Shown: positions 49,579 through 58,649, counted from the first letter of the stretch. The stretch: DNA of 64,000 nt from Blautia schinkii DSM 10518 (GCA_000702025.1 JNKJ01000027.1:23339-87338), one strand, 5' to 3'. Numbers and translations are program-made. Notes: a model not told the origin generated them from the letters alone.

Positions 49579-51072
49579 TCAATCATAACAATATTGACGT
49601 ATAGCCGTGAATGTCTTTCTTTTATTAGCCTTTACATCCACACTGGCCTCGATTGCCACAATACAGGAATCCAGACAAAACCCTGCTCTTCCTCCTGCTG
49701 TGCGTATCGTAAGTTCAATCATATCCATTGCCCACTTAATCTTATTCTCCCTTCCCGCTGTCAAAAGCAGTACTTGAAGATAATCTTCATACGTCATCCC
49801 CTTATCAGAGCTTTTTCGCACCGAATCCAGCCCTTCCAGGAGACGCGGGAGATTTTCCAGGGAAAGCTGCCAGTCTGCCGCACTCTTTATCAGCGCGACT
49901 TTTCCGCCGTCAAAAAGTTCCCTCACATCCAGCACACTCTCTGCGAATGACCAGCACAGCAGCAAGGCTCCCTCTATGATCGTGGCCGCAGGCGGTATTA
50001 AAAACCCGGAGGCTATCGCCAGCGCCAATGCTTGTGCCTGGGCCCTCTTTGCCGAATCTGCCATCAAACTGGCGAAATTCACTCCCTCACGAATCAGCAG
50101 TAACTTATTTGCCACGGACTTTAGATTTCCGATATCGTCATCCTTTCCTCCAAGCACATACTCCACCTGGTAACGCAGTCCTGCTGCCGCCGGCTTTTGA
50201 TAATTCCCAAGCTTGTCCATCAGATATTGCTGAAATAACACCTGGGACGTATAGGAATCATCCTTCGTACCTCCACCGTACATCGGCATCCCCTGCTGGA
50301 TGTTGCGCCCGGACACAAGCGTCCCCTTAGATACGGAATTATCAGAAACACCTTTCCCTCTTGGAATGACCAGCTCCAAAATCCCCATTTTACGAATTCT
50401 GCGTATGATTGTAATCGGGTTCTCCACCGGTACCGGTTCTGGTGCGCTTGTAAAATCATCCCCATTTCCCTGTGTACCGTCGGATGCCTCTCCGTTTTGG
50501 TTCTGTTGTGCCTCTTCCATAGCGGCCTGACTGTTTTTCGCTGCACTGTCCATTTCAGAATCATAAGATTCCAATGCATTGCCTGACTCGGCCTGCTGTC
50601 CTCGTTCCTCCGCCTCTTTTGTCTGTTCCTCTCTTCCTTTCATCCTCTGGAGAAGGAGCTGCACTCCCTGACTTCCAAGGGTATCCTGCATATAGCGCGT
50701 CACCTGCTGATAAAATACCTCTCCGCCATCGTCAGTCAGCAGCCTGTAACCCGTAAATCCGCCCTGCGCAATAGAAAGCTTCTGGCTGTTCTGTCTTAGG
50801 ATCGGTTTCATATAAGACTCCAGATTATCATATACCGCAGCCATATTAAGCTTATCCCCTCCACCGGAGCCGTCCAAAACAAACAGATCATAATCCTTCA
50901 AAATTTCTTTATCGTACTGTCCAAATAAAGAATACAGCCCGATGTCTAGTCCGTTCAAAATCTGCGTCCTGGCCGCAGCCATCCGCACAGATTCAATACT
51001 TGAACACACCAGCGTCAGCAGCAAGCTTAATATCAGCGCTAAAAACACCGTAACACTTCCTCTTCTGGCCAA
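49579..51072 (-). CDS. DUF5702 domain-containing Tad-locus protein
   Basis: About 497 residues. A TTG start at 51072 is preferred since AGGAGG lies 7 bases upstream; the ATG at 51102 (overlapping the pilin stop as TGATG) has no ribosome site of its own but is a coupling option. N-terminal membrane anchor RRGSVTVFLALILSLLLTLVCSSIESVRM, as in TadG/DUF5702 proteins, then EILKDYDLFVLDGSGGGD, a Gln/Ser-rich linker (about 160-225) and a C-terminal helical domain with SAADWQLSLENLPRLL and TYEDYLQVLLLTAGRENKIKWAMDMIE. Likely an envelope component of the pilus machine. Confidence 0.8.
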   Translation of the reverse strand: MARRGSVTVFLALILSLLLTLVCSSIESVRMAAARTQILNGLDIGLYSLFGQYDKEILKDYDLFVLDGSGGGDKLNMAAVYDNLESYMKPILRQNSQKLSIAQGGFTGYRLLTDDGGEVFYQQVTRYMQDTLGSQGVQLLLQRMKGREEQTKEAEERGQQAESGNALESYDSEMDSAAKNSQAAMEEAQQNQNGEASDGTQGNGDDFTSAPEPVPVENPITIIRRIRKMGILELVIPRGKGVSDNSVSKGTLVSGRNIQQGMPMYGGGTKDDSYTSQVLFQQYLMDKLGNYQKPAAAGLRYQVEYVLGGKDDDIGNLKSVANKLLLIREGVNFASLMADSAKRAQAQALALAIASGFLIPPAATIIEGALLLCWSFAESVLDVRELFDGGKVALIKSAADWQLSLENLPRLLEGLDSVRKSSDKGMTYEDYLQVLLLTAGRENKIKWAMDMIELTIRTAGGRAGFCLDSCIVAIEASVDVKANKRKTFTAIRQYCYD

Positions 51073-51101
51073 GGGCACACCTCCTCTCCTCATACATTTC
51101 A

Positions 51102-51281
51102 TCAGATAGAATTACTCTGCTTGGTAATCTTGGAAAGAATATTCTTCACAAGGTCCGTAAGCTGATCTTTAAAAATAATTACAAGACCGATCAATACCAC
51201 CAATATCAAAATAATCTCCACAACACCTACAGCATCCTCTTCTGTAATAAACTCTCTTACCAGATTCCGTAAATTTCCCAT
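51102..51281 (-). CDS. flp: Flp1-family type IVb pilin
   Basis: 59 residues from ATG 51281 (GGAGG 7 bases upstream). NLVREFITEEDAVGVVEIILILVVLIGLVIIFKDQLTDLV matches Flp1-type pilins: short basic-acidic leader, Glu at +5 of the mature part (GVVEII), a single hydrophobic helix, then a short tail. It is the main pilus subunit after cleavage by an A24 peptidase. High expression is expected; it lies 36 bp from tadC. Confidence 0.9.
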   Translation of the reverse strand: MGNLRNLVREFITEEDAVGVVEIILILVVLIGLVIIFKDQLTDLVKNILSKITKQSNSI

Positions 51282-51316
51282 CTTTTCACCTCCAATCAAG
51301 CATGATATTCAAACAA

Positions 51317-52351
51317 TTACGCACTTCCATAGAAGGATAAGCAAGCAGGCACCATGATGATCGCCATGACCACCAAAAGCATCAGCACCATAGGAAGCAA
51401 AAGCTTCGTAGCCGCAGCCTCACCCAGCACTCTGGCCTTACGTTTCCGTTCGTCCCAGGCCTCCATGGATTCCTTCTCCAGCATATCCGAAAGATTCCGG
51501 CTCCCCTTCTGAAGATTCTGAATCAATAAAGTAGCAAAGGTCTTATATTTCACCTGGCCGCAGCGCTCCCCAAATCTCCGGTACGCCTCAGCCTCAGACA
51601 TACCGCTGTCCATCTCGTAACACGCTGCCATCACTTCCTCATAAGCATACCTTTCCTTCTGTGGGTGTTTCTTCCGATAATCCATGGCAATCTTCTGAAA
51701 AGCCTTACGTACCGTCATACCCGCCTGGACCAGAAGTGTAAACTTCATGATCAGTCCTGGATAATCCATCAAAAGCTGCTCATATCGTTTCATCAACAGA
51801 GTCTGTTCTTCCCTGGCTTTCACGATCAAAAGCGCCAGGGCCGCAGCCAGACATAAACTGGACAGAAGCGCACCCGAGGTATCCGGCGGACTTTCCCATT
51901 GTAACTGCCTTCCATCCCACTGGGCGGGCAGATAATAATAGTCCGGGTCATTTTTCTCCTGATTATATCTGGCGACTGCCTCCAAAAGCTCCCTCTGTCT
52001 AAGCTCCTGCTCTGTAGGCTCCCGGACTTCTTCCTCCTCTACAGTCTCCGGCCCTTCCTTCTCGGGTACCTGCACATACATAGGCTGCGCATCCTTCCCA
52101 TCCACAAAGACCAGAAACTCCTCTTCATAAGAGCCGGTTTCCTCCTTCGGCAGCTTGTGCCCCTGGGTATATACCTGGGCTCTCCCGTTTCCCATAGTAA
52201 GGAACATTCCCAGAAGGTTTCCGCTCAAAGCTACCAGTACAACTAATTTACGTGCCTTGGAATCTCCCAGGCCATCCCTTGGCAGCCACCCCATTTTCCA
52301 TCCCACGGCAGCGGCCAGAATCATAACAAAAATCACAATATGTATCCACAT
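51317..52351 (-). CDS. tadC: Type II secretion F-family protein TadC
   Basis: About 344 residues; the start is taken as ATG 52351 (GGAGG 4 bases upstream), with ATGs at 52354 and 52369 possible. N-terminal membrane helix (IHIVIFVMILAAAVGW), acidic linker (EEEFLVFVDGKDAQPMYVQV, VEEEEVREP), then the T2SSF domain: LLMDYPGLIMKFTLLVQAGMTVRKAFQKIAMDY, MDSGMSEAEAYRRFGERCG, NLQKGSRNLSDMLEKES, and two C-terminal helices (KLLLPMVLMLLVVMAIIMV). Partner of TadB in the inner-membrane platform of the Flp pilus. Confidence 0.88.
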   Translation of the reverse strand: MWIHIVIFVMILAAAVGWKMGWLPRDGLGDSKARKLVVLVALSGNLLGMFLTMGNGRAQVYTQGHKLPKEETGSYEEEFLVFVDGKDAQPMYVQVPEKEGPETVEEEEVREPTEQELRQRELLEAVARYNQEKNDPDYYYLPAQWDGRQLQWESPPDTSGALLSSLCLAAALALLIVKAREEQTLLMKRYEQLLMDYPGLIMKFTLLVQAGMTVRKAFQKIAMDYRKKHPQKERYAYEEVMAACYEMDSGMSEAEAYRRFGERCGQVKYKTFATLLIQNLQKGSRNLSDMLEKESMEAWDERKRKARVLGEAAATKLLLPMVLMLLVVMAIIMVPACLSFYGSA

Positions 52352-52419
52352 CATACCTCCTACATCCATTTCTCACAGTATCAATCTCTTAATGCCACAC
52401 CATCCTGCACTTCACTATC

Positions 52420-52479
52420 TCTACACTTCTCCTTCTTACACTTCGCATTCTTACACTTTGCTCCCTTACACTCCAAGCC
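52420..52479. repeat. Four 15-bp tandem repeats between tadB and tadC
   Basis: Units CTTACACTTCGCATT, CTTACACTTTGCTCC and two diverged neighbours, each exactly 15 bp, fill most of the 139-bp gap between tadB stop (52491) and tadC start. This is the one wide gap in an otherwise tightly packed operon. Confidence 0.75.
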
Positions 52480-52490
52480 TTAATGCCTGT

Positions 52491-53294
52491 CTAAACTTCT
52501 ATATCCACAATTCTTCTTCCCATCCAATAAGCCCCTGCATAAATTCCCAGACATACAGTCATGGCACAGATGCCAAAAGGATTCCCATACAGCACGCCCA
52601 GAAATCCTGGTGACGTCATCTGCAGATAAAGGATGATCCCCGCTGGCATCAGGCTCATGATCATCTGCTCTGATTTCTTGGCGGCCAGCGTCGCTTCTAT
52701 CTCCTTTTTTACGTCAATCTTATCCCCCAGCATCCTGGAAACCTTTTGTATCACCTTACTCATATCGCCTCCCGTACGTTTTGCTGTATAAAACACCGAT
52801 GCAAAATTTTCAATATCCTCCACGCCGCTTCGCTCGCCCAAGTCAAGAAAAAGCTCTTCCACCGGAACACTCACATGCTGCTGGCTCTCGATATAATGGA
52901 ATTCCTCCAAAATATCCGCGCCCTTCTCATAAAGCCGTTCTAAATCTCTCGCACAGGCGGAAACCGCGTTTTCCACAGAATACCCTGCCTGAAGGGCCAC
53001 ACTCAATGAAGTGAGGGCATCCTTAAACTGATAATTCAATTTCTTTCTCCGCTCCCTGATCAAGTGGTTTTTCTGCCATTTCAGATAAAGCGCGGATAAG
53101 GGTATTGCAGCCAGCAAAGCCCAATAATTTTGATAAAACAAGTAATCCGCGGCCGCACAGATTCCAATGCTCTGTGCCAGATATTTCATAAATTCCCCAA
53201 CAGAAAAACGATAATGTGCATAATCCCTTTTCGCATAAGCCAGCTCCATGGAATTGCTTTTCCCAAAATAACTGCCAACCTTTTTCTTTCTCAT
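52491..53294 (-). CDS. tadB: Type II secretion F-family protein TadB
   Basis: 267 residues from ATG 53294 (GGGGG 7 bases upstream; overlaps tadA stop as ATGA). Two helices near the N-terminus (GEFMKYLAQSIGICAAADYLFY, YWALLAAIPLSALYL), then the T2SSF domain FKDALTSLSVALQAGYSVENAVSACARDL, GVEDIENFASVFYTAKRTGGDMSKVIQKVSRMLGDKIDVKKEIEATLAAKKSEQMIMS, and C-terminal helices. Platform protein of the pilus with TadC. Confidence 0.9.
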   Translation of the reverse strand: MRKKKVGSYFGKSNSMELAYAKRDYAHYRFSVGEFMKYLAQSIGICAAADYLFYQNYWALLAAIPLSALYLKWQKNHLIRERRKKLNYQFKDALTSLSVALQAGYSVENAVSACARDLERLYEKGADILEEFHYIESQQHVSVPVEELFLDLGERSGVEDIENFASVFYTAKRTGGDMSKVIQKVSRMLGDKIDVKKEIEATLAAKKSEQMIMSLMPAGIILYLQMTSPGFLGVLYGNPFGICAMTVCLGIYAGAYWMGRRIVDIEV

Positions 53295-54481
53295 ATAACG
53301 ACCCCCGCTCGTTCCAGCTTCTCCCGGTGGAGCAGGGGCGCCGTCTGTACCAGGCCTTTCCCCTCCTGCCACTGGTAAAGCGGCTGAATTTTTATTTCAC
53401 CGTCTTCAAAACCGCACACTTCTGTAATCTCCATTACCTTCCTCGATTTGTCCCGCATTCTACCCAAATGCACCAGGATATCCACCCCGGAAGCAATCTG
53501 TCTGCGGATCGCCTCCAAAGGCAGATCCACTCCCATTAGCGTCATTGTTTCCAGTCTGCTCAGCATGTCTCTGCTGCTATTCGCATGCGCTGTACTTAGA
53601 CTTCCTTCATGTCCCGTATTTAAAGCCTGTAGCATATCCACAGCCTCACCGCCGCGCACCTCTCCAACTATAATTCTGTCCGGTCTCATGCGAAGTGCAG
53701 ACTTGATCAAATCACGGATACTCACAGATACCGCTCCTTCCATATTCGCCATCTTTGCCTCAAGCCTCACCAGATTATCAATGCCTTGAATCTTTAGCTC
53801 CGCATTATCCTCAATGGTGATCAGCCTCTCATCCTTAGGAATATACTCCGAAAGCGCACTGAGAAACGTGGTCTTCCCGCTGCCCGTCCCTCCGCCGATC
53901 ACAATGGAATAACGCGCTTTCACCAACCGGGAAAGAAACTCCGCGCATTGCTTCGGCAGACTTCCCAAAGTGATCAAGCGTTCCATCGTGATAGGCTGGT
54001 CCGGAAAGCGGCGGATAGTGAGGATTGGCCCGTTTAAAGCAACCGGATAGATAACGGCATTCACCCTGGCTCCATTCTCGAGACGGGCGTCGACAATCGG
54101 CATGGATTCGTTAACCACACGGTTACATTTTCCGACTATCTGCTGGATCACATCCTCCAGCTTCTCTCTGGAGGTAAAGGATTTGCACCACTTACTCAGC
54201 CTACCGCCCCGCTCCACAAAAATGGAGTCCGGTCCGTTCACCATAATCTCTGTCACTGACTCATCCTCAATGAGCTCCTGCAGTACATCCAGCTTTCTCA
54301 CTGAATAAAACAGTTCCTGGCGAAGCTGCACCTTCTCCTTCAGGGAAAGACAAGAATCCCGCATATGATTAAGAATCAACTCATCTATGGACTCCAATAT
54401 CTCCTCATCGCTGAGCTCACGTGACAAATCAAGCTTCTGCATCAGCATTTGCCGCAATACACGGAATGTCTCTCTGCTCAT
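53291..54481 (-). CDS. tadA: Pilus assembly ATPase TadA/CpaF
   Basis: 396 residues. Walker A GGGTGSGKTTFLSAL (about 195-209), Asp box TIEDNAELKI, Walker B-like DRIIVGEVRGGEAVDMLQALNTGHEGSLSTAHANS with the His box, and N-terminal VLQELIEDESVTEIMVNGPDSIFVERGGRL as in CpaF. This secretion ATPase drives Flp pilus polymerisation through TadB/TadC at the inner membrane. Overlaps tadZ stop (ATGA) and tadB start (ATGA). Confidence 0.95.
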   Translation of the reverse strand: MSRETFRVLRQMLMQKLDLSRELSDEEILESIDELILNHMRDSCLSLKEKVQLRQELFYSVRKLDVLQELIEDESVTEIMVNGPDSIFVERGGRLSKWCKSFTSREKLEDVIQQIVGKCNRVVNESMPIVDARLENGARVNAVIYPVALNGPILTIRRFPDQPITMERLITLGSLPKQCAEFLSRLVKARYSIVIGGGTGSGKTTFLSALSEYIPKDERLITIEDNAELKIQGIDNLVRLEAKMANMEGAVSVSIRDLIKSALRMRPDRIIVGEVRGGEAVDMLQALNTGHEGSLSTAHANSSRDMLSRLETMTLMGVDLPLEAIRRQIASGVDILVHLGRMRDKSRKVMEITEVCGFEDGEIKIQPLYQWQEGKGLVQTAPLLHREKLERAGVVI

Positions 54482-55491
54482 TCTCTTTCCTTTCTCAAAA
54501 TTTCTCTCACATAGTCCCCTAATTCACTCCATAACAATTGTTCCACGTAAGTCTCTGCGGGCGGGAAGCCCACATGGAAGGGCGGCTTTACCCTGGTGAT
54601 CTTCGCCAACACCTGAGGGAAATCCCAGATACGCAGCAGATTTTCAAACTGTGCCACCTTACATGAGGACATCACATCTGTGAGCACCGGCATGTAGATG
54701 CGCTTGCATTGATCCAGAAGCTGAAATGTCTCGTCAATGCCGCTGCCAATATCCAGTACCACGACTTCGTACGAGCTTCGGAGCACGATTTCCTGAAGCA
54801 GCTTTTCCCAATCCTCCCAGACTGTACCCCTGATATCTGCCGGGGCCTGTACAGGCGGGATATAATCCAGATTATTAACGGTCTGCACCATTCCGTTCAT
54901 CTTATGGATAAGGTTCTGATTATCCTGCCTTACATAATATAAAAGATCGCTGAGATTGTGGGCAAAGCCCTTGCCCATCAGCTCCTCAAACCCGGAATAC
55001 TCCTCCAGATTGAGGTAAAGCACCGCCCTTTCCCGGGCCAGCACCTGTCCCAGTGTAAGTGCAAAAGAGGTTTTCAGGCAGCGGCCGAGCGGAGAATAAA
55101 TCCCCAATATCTCCGTAGTCTTTTTCAATACCGGGAACTGTACCGGAATCACGGCTTTTTCCGCCCCGTAGCACGCCATCACTTCGCGTATGACCTCAGA
55201 AGACGACTGATATTTATAGACACTGGGATACTGATCAAGCTCAGGAGGGTGTACCCCTTCCGAAAGAATAATGATCTTCCCGATATCTAATTCCCGGACC
55301 TGACGGCACATGGCCTTGCCGGAAATCAACAGCAACTCGATATGTGTCTTTTCCCCATAGGAAATCAGGCTCTCCACTGTGGTAAACGCCTGAATCTCAA
55401 AGGGTATATTCTTCTTCTGATTCAGGTAATCCATGAAATTACAGGCATAGTCCACCTCAAGATCACAGACTGCAAAAATATTCTTTTTCAA
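54478..55491 (-). CDS. tadZ: TadZ/CpaE-like pilus localisation ATPase
   Basis: 337 residues starting with TTG 55491 (GGGAGG 6 bases upstream, overlapping the cpaA stop). N-terminal receiver-like part (FAVCDLEVDYACNFMDYLNQ, LLLISGKAMC, KIIILSEG) and a MinD-like C-terminal part. The Walker A is degenerate: GIYSPLGRCLKTSFALTLGQVLA, lacking the KGGxGK pattern but keeping LKTSFA. EVVVLDIGSGIDE corresponds to Walker B. These proteins position the pilus machine at the cell pole or septum. Confidence 0.83.
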   Translation of the reverse strand: MKKNIFAVCDLEVDYACNFMDYLNQKKNIPFEIQAFTTVESLISYGEKTHIELLLISGKAMCRQVRELDIGKIIILSEGVHPPELDQYPSVYKYQSSSEVIREVMACYGAEKAVIPVQFPVLKKTTEILGIYSPLGRCLKTSFALTLGQVLARERAVLYLNLEEYSGFEELMGKGFAHNLSDLLYYVRQDNQNLIHKMNGMVQTVNNLDYIPPVQAPADIRGTVWEDWEKLLQEIVLRSSYEVVVLDIGSGIDETFQLLDQCKRIYMPVLTDVMSSCKVAQFENLLRIWDFPQVLAKITRVKPPFHVGFPPAETYVEQLLWSELGDYVREILRKERE

Positions 55492-56000
55492 TACACACCT
55501 CCCGCATATAACACCACACTCAGAAACACAGGTACTGTAAAGTGGAAATTCTCCGGAAGTGACATGTCTCTGCGGTAATAAGGCCTGCTCTTGCCACTGC
55601 GGACAAGTTCCTGGATATATTGGATAAAATATTGGAATCTCTGGCAGACACTGCCGTTAGAAATTAAAATTGCCAGGGAAATACCTGCTCCTAAGAAAAA
55701 AGAGACAAGAATGCATTTCCCCACTGTTCTTACACCCATCATTCCGCCCAAGGCACAGAAAAGCTTAATATCGCCCGGTCCAAGCATGCGCAGGATAAAG
55801 AGCCCTCCCAACACAATCATAGGAAACAAGGAACCTGTAAAAAAAGCTCCGATTCCTGCCAGCCCCTGTGACATCCAGCGCACCACAAACCCAACACTCA
55901 GGCAAAACACAATCCAGCCATTGTCCACCCGCGCTGTGCGCAGGTCCATCACCGCGGCCACTCCGGCCATCACCACCGGTAAAACGGTATCAAACACCAT
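55488..56000 (-). CDS. cpaA: A24-family prepilin peptidase TadV/CpaA, first copy
   Basis: 170 residues from ATG 56000 (GGGGTGG upstream; frame to 56027 unsupported). Catalytic Asp motifs AAVMDLRTARVDNGW and LGPGDIKLFCALGGMMG (GxGD) with six hydrophobic helices. It cleaves the Flp1 pilin leader, and by position is the first gene of the Tad operon. The C-terminal FQYFIQYIQELVRSGKSRPYYRR tail is cytoplasmic. A second A24 peptidase lies at 48311. Confidence 0.9.
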   Translation of the reverse strand: MVFDTVLPVVMAGVAAVMDLRTARVDNGWIVFCLSVGFVVRWMSQGLAGIGAFFTGSLFPMIVLGGLFILRMLGPGDIKLFCALGGMMGVRTVGKCILVSFFLGAGISLAILISNGSVCQRFQYFIQYIQELVRSGKSRPYYRRDMSLPENFHFTVPVFLSVVLYAGGVY

Positions 56001-56236
56001 TTTCCCACCCCGCTTTTTTTCGCGCATTCACACTCCGGCATCTATGGTGCAGCAAAAAACACCGGGCTTATCTTTCGTATTGGTTTAATCATTCATCTTA
56101 CTGTAAAAATGGGATACTTCGTCTGAATCGACGATTCTGATACCAGAAGAACTTCTGGTAGGGTTTATTATATAACCTTCCTCTGTGTTTGTCCAGAGTT
56201 TTTTGCCCGGCTAATTCTAAAAAAAGCATAAACTTA

Positions 56237-56373
56237 GTAACAGTTCAGACAGGTCTGCGCATTTACTGCGCGGACCGTGCGAAAACATGGTGGCTGCATG
56301 CATCCAGCCATTCGCCGCAAGCGAACTTCAATGGGCTGAATGCGTAACAGTTCGGGCTTGTCGAAACTGTTAC
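56237..56373. repeat. Palindromic repeat region with GTAACAGTTC hairpin
   Basis: The 378-bp gap 56001-56378 contains one 30-nt hairpin unit (56344-56373: GTAACAGTTC, 10-nt loop, AAACTGTTAC with one mismatch) and a second half-unit GTAACAGTTC at 56237-56246 facing it. The intervening sequence includes a TGCGCA-rich stem. A similar 30-nt unit occurs at 59600-59629. No gene is seen in the gap. Confidence 0.8.
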
Positions 56374-56378
56374 TAATC

Positions 56379-56882
56379 TTATAGTTGTATCCAATATCTT
56401 TGCTCTATTTCCTCGTTTAAAGCAACTTCGTTTTCCAGCACGCCCCCATTTTTCATGATGACTTTAGCTGATAAATGATTGTATTTTTTGCAGGTCACTA
56501 AAACTTTATCTAATCCTAATGCTCTGCATTTTTCTAAAGCCAATGCTAATATTTGATTCCCGTAGCCCTGGCCTCTTTTAGATGGGCGTAAGCCATATCC
56601 AATATGGCCTCCATATTGAAATAGATAATCATTCAGGCAATGTCTTATGTCAACCATTCCGAAAATATGATCATCTTCAACCATAAAATATAAGGTTGAA
56701 GGAACCAAATTGCTGTCTAACGGCTGGATTTTATTTTGTTCCTTCTCTTTTAAAAATTGCCGATAATTATGCACATCGCCATTGGCCGAAGCAGGAATCA
56801 GCTGTTTGTCACAGCTCATTACCTCTTCTATGTAGTTTTTCCATTCATTTTCTAAGGATTCGTTTGGCTCTATAAGCTTCAT
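56379..56882 (-). CDS. GNAT-family N-acetyltransferase
   Basis: 167 residues from ATG 56882 (AAGGGG 8 bases upstream). MKLIEPNESLENEWKNYIEEV at the N-terminus, FMVEDDHIFGMVDIRHCLND, then YGLRPSKRGQGYGNQILALALEKCRALGLDKVLVTCKKYNHLSAKVIMKNGGVLENEV, which is the classic acetyl-CoA loop (RGQGYG) and C-terminal substrate strand. Similar to uncharacterised YkkB/YjaB-like GNAT acetyltransferases that modify small amines. Divergent from the GDSL hydrolase gene. Confidence 0.92.
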   Translation of the reverse strand: MKLIEPNESLENEWKNYIEEVMSCDKQLIPASANGDVHNYRQFLKEKEQNKIQPLDSNLVPSTLYFMVEDDHIFGMVDIRHCLNDYLFQYGGHIGYGLRPSKRGQGYGNQILALALEKCRALGLDKVLVTCKKYNHLSAKVIMKNGGVLENEVALNEEIEQRYWIQL

Positions 56883-56970
56883 ATATTTGACCCCTTTCAT
56901 ATATTGTTATCACTTGACCACCTATGTGTGTGGTGTTAACATGAATGTTACAATCAGGAGGTACAGGTTT

Positions 56971-57582
56971 ATGACACGATTACTCTGTCTCGGCGACAGT
57001 ATCACAGACTGCGGAAGGCTATTTGATGCTCCGCCTTTAGGAAACGGCTATGTAAGCCTGCTTGCTCAAAGGCTCCGCGAAACCAGGCAGGGCTGGAGCG
57101 TTTCAAACCATGGTATTGACGGTTTGACAGTGGCGCGGCTTTTAGAATATGTACGTAGAGGTACTTCCGATACTACTGCAGATGTGATCACTGTGCTCAT
57201 TGGAATCAATGACATCGGGCTTATGCTGAACACCAATCGAAACCCTGCCCAAAAGGCGCAGATGATGGATGATTTTTCTCAAAACTACGAGAAGCTTTTA
57301 CAACTTGTATCGAAAAAAGCAGAGCGTATCATTCTCATGGAACCGTTCATCTTTCCCCGGCCCGCCGAATATCGCCTGTGGTTTCCTTATGTGGAGGAAA
57401 TGTCCCGGAGAATCAAAAACCTGGCAGACCAATACACACTGCCTTATATCCCTTTACATAATCCGCTAAATCAATTGGCACAGATTTATGGCGTAGATAA
57501 GGTCACTGTTGACGGCATCCATCTCACTACGTTAGGGCACGAATTTATTGCCCGAACGCTGATTCCCTTCCTTTACCAATAA
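56971..57582 (+). CDS. SGNH/GDSL-family hydrolase
   Basis: 203 residues from ATG 56971 (AGGAGG 9 bases upstream; a frame from 56887 is unsupported). Block I: LLCLGDSITDCGRLF (Ser nucleophile), block II Gly in VSNHGIDGLTVARLLEY, block III LIGINDIGLML (Asn), block V VDGIHLTTLGHEFIART (Asp-His dyad). No signal peptide, so a cytoplasmic acyl esterase, perhaps a carbohydrate deacetylase. Resembles xylan/rhamnogalacturonan esterase-like proteins of gut bacteria. Monocistronic. Confidence 0.92.
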   Translation: MTRLLCLGDSITDCGRLFDAPPLGNGYVSLLAQRLRETRQGWSVSNHGIDGLTVARLLEYVRRGTSDTTADVITVLIGINDIGLMLNTNRNPAQKAQMMDDFSQNYEKLLQLVSKKAERIILMEPFIFPRPAEYRLWFPYVEEMSRRIKNLADQYTLPYIPLHNPLNQLAQIYGVDKVTVDGIHLTTLGHEFIARTLIPFLYQ

Positions 57583-57811
57583 AAACGTGCACAGCAAATC
57601 ATCCGTGTGCCATAACATAAAATATCTGCTACATCTGTAATTGAGCAAGAACTTTTGCATAATGTTTTTAGACAAAATGTACTTTATTTAAATGCCCTTT
57701 ACTGACATACTTTGCACATATCCCTTACACATAAGCGCCTTTAGTTCAAGTACATCCTGCCCGAATAGAATTGCATAAATATAAAATTGTATATTATTTT
57801 CCCACATTATA

Positions 57812-57840
57812 TTGCATATTTATCCCAATATATGTATAAT
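57812..57840 (+). promoter_or_regulatory. Promoter of GNAT gene
   Basis: -35 TTGCAT (57812-57817), 17-bp spacer and -10 TATAAT (57835-57840), 66 bp upstream of the acetyltransferase ATG. The rest of the 57583-57905 interval is A/T-rich and holds no gene that I can support. Confidence 0.7.
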
Positions 57841-57905
57841 TACAAATCAAAACAATTAACAAAACTAGTCTGACTGCGCATAATCAGAAAAAGAGGACTC
57901 TCACC

Positions 57906-58649
57906 ATGGAAATCACAATCAAACAAATTGAGGACATGTCATTAAATGCCTGGCCTTCTCATAAAATGGAGCTTTATGACGGATGGATACTCCGTTTTTC
58001 CTATTTTTATACACACCGCACCAACAGCGTGGAGCAGTTCGGAACCTCCACTTTGCCCTGGTGCGAAAAAATCCCCTACTGCGAGAATGTATACAAACGA
58101 CTTGGCACACCGGCTATTTTTAAAATCAGCCCCCTGGTATCCCAGGACTTCGACTACGTTTTAGAAAATCGCGGATACCGCATCGAGCATACTACAGATG
58201 TCATGACTGTGGACCTGAAAGATGCTTCTCTGAACGCTCGCTATGACGATGTCGATTTCATAAATACGATCCCTTCCCAATGGATAGAAAGCCTGTTTGA
58301 CCTAAAAGGGACCACAAATCCTATACACCGTACCGTGGTGCCGTCCATGTACCGGGCCATTCCCAAGGATATACTCTGCGCCTCCATCGTACATAATGGA
58401 AAAATCGTTGCCACAGGCCTTGGTATTTTTGACCGGGAATATATCGGAATCTACGCAATTCATGTACGCGAGGATTTCCGCCATAAGGGCTATGCCCGCC
58501 AGATTTGTACCGGGCTTCTCCAGGAAGGCATGAACAAGGGCGCGGAAAAAGCATATCTCCAGGTAGTGCAGGGCAACACTCCTGCCCATGAGCTTTATGA
58601 ATCCCTAGGGTTCCGCCACTTCTATACCTACTGGTTCCGTGTACAGTGA
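57906..58649 (+). CDS. GNAT-family N-acetyltransferase, two-domain type
   Basis: 247 residues. N-terminal half (KQIEDMSLNAWPSHKMELYDGWILRFSYFYTHRTNSVEQF) is the helper domain found in clostridial acetyltransferases with the WP-x-x-x-x-x-DGW pattern; the C-terminal GNAT domain has VATGLGIFDREYIGIYAIHVREDFRHKGYARQICTGLLQEGMNKGAEKAYLQVVQGNTPAHELYESLGFRHFYTYWFR, with RHKGYA as CoA-binding loop. Substrate unknown. GAGG lies 9 bases upstream of the ATG. Confidence 0.9.
   Translation: MEITIKQIEDMSLNAWPSHKMELYDGWILRFSYFYTHRTNSVEQFGTSTLPWCEKIPYCENVYKRLGTPAIFKISPLVSQDFDYVLENRGYRIEHTTDVMTVDLKDASLNARYDDVDFINTIPSQWIESLFDLKGTTNPIHRTVVPSMYRAIPKDILCASIVHNGKIVATGLGIFDREYIGIYAIHVREDFRHKGYARQICTGLLQEGMNKGAEKAYLQVVQGNTPAHELYESLGFRHFYTYWFRVQ

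Noticed and set aside
56028..56240. tRNA or small RNA gene in the gap before the GNAT gene
   Set aside because: No cloverleaf or CCA end could be traced; the visible structure is the palindromic repeat.
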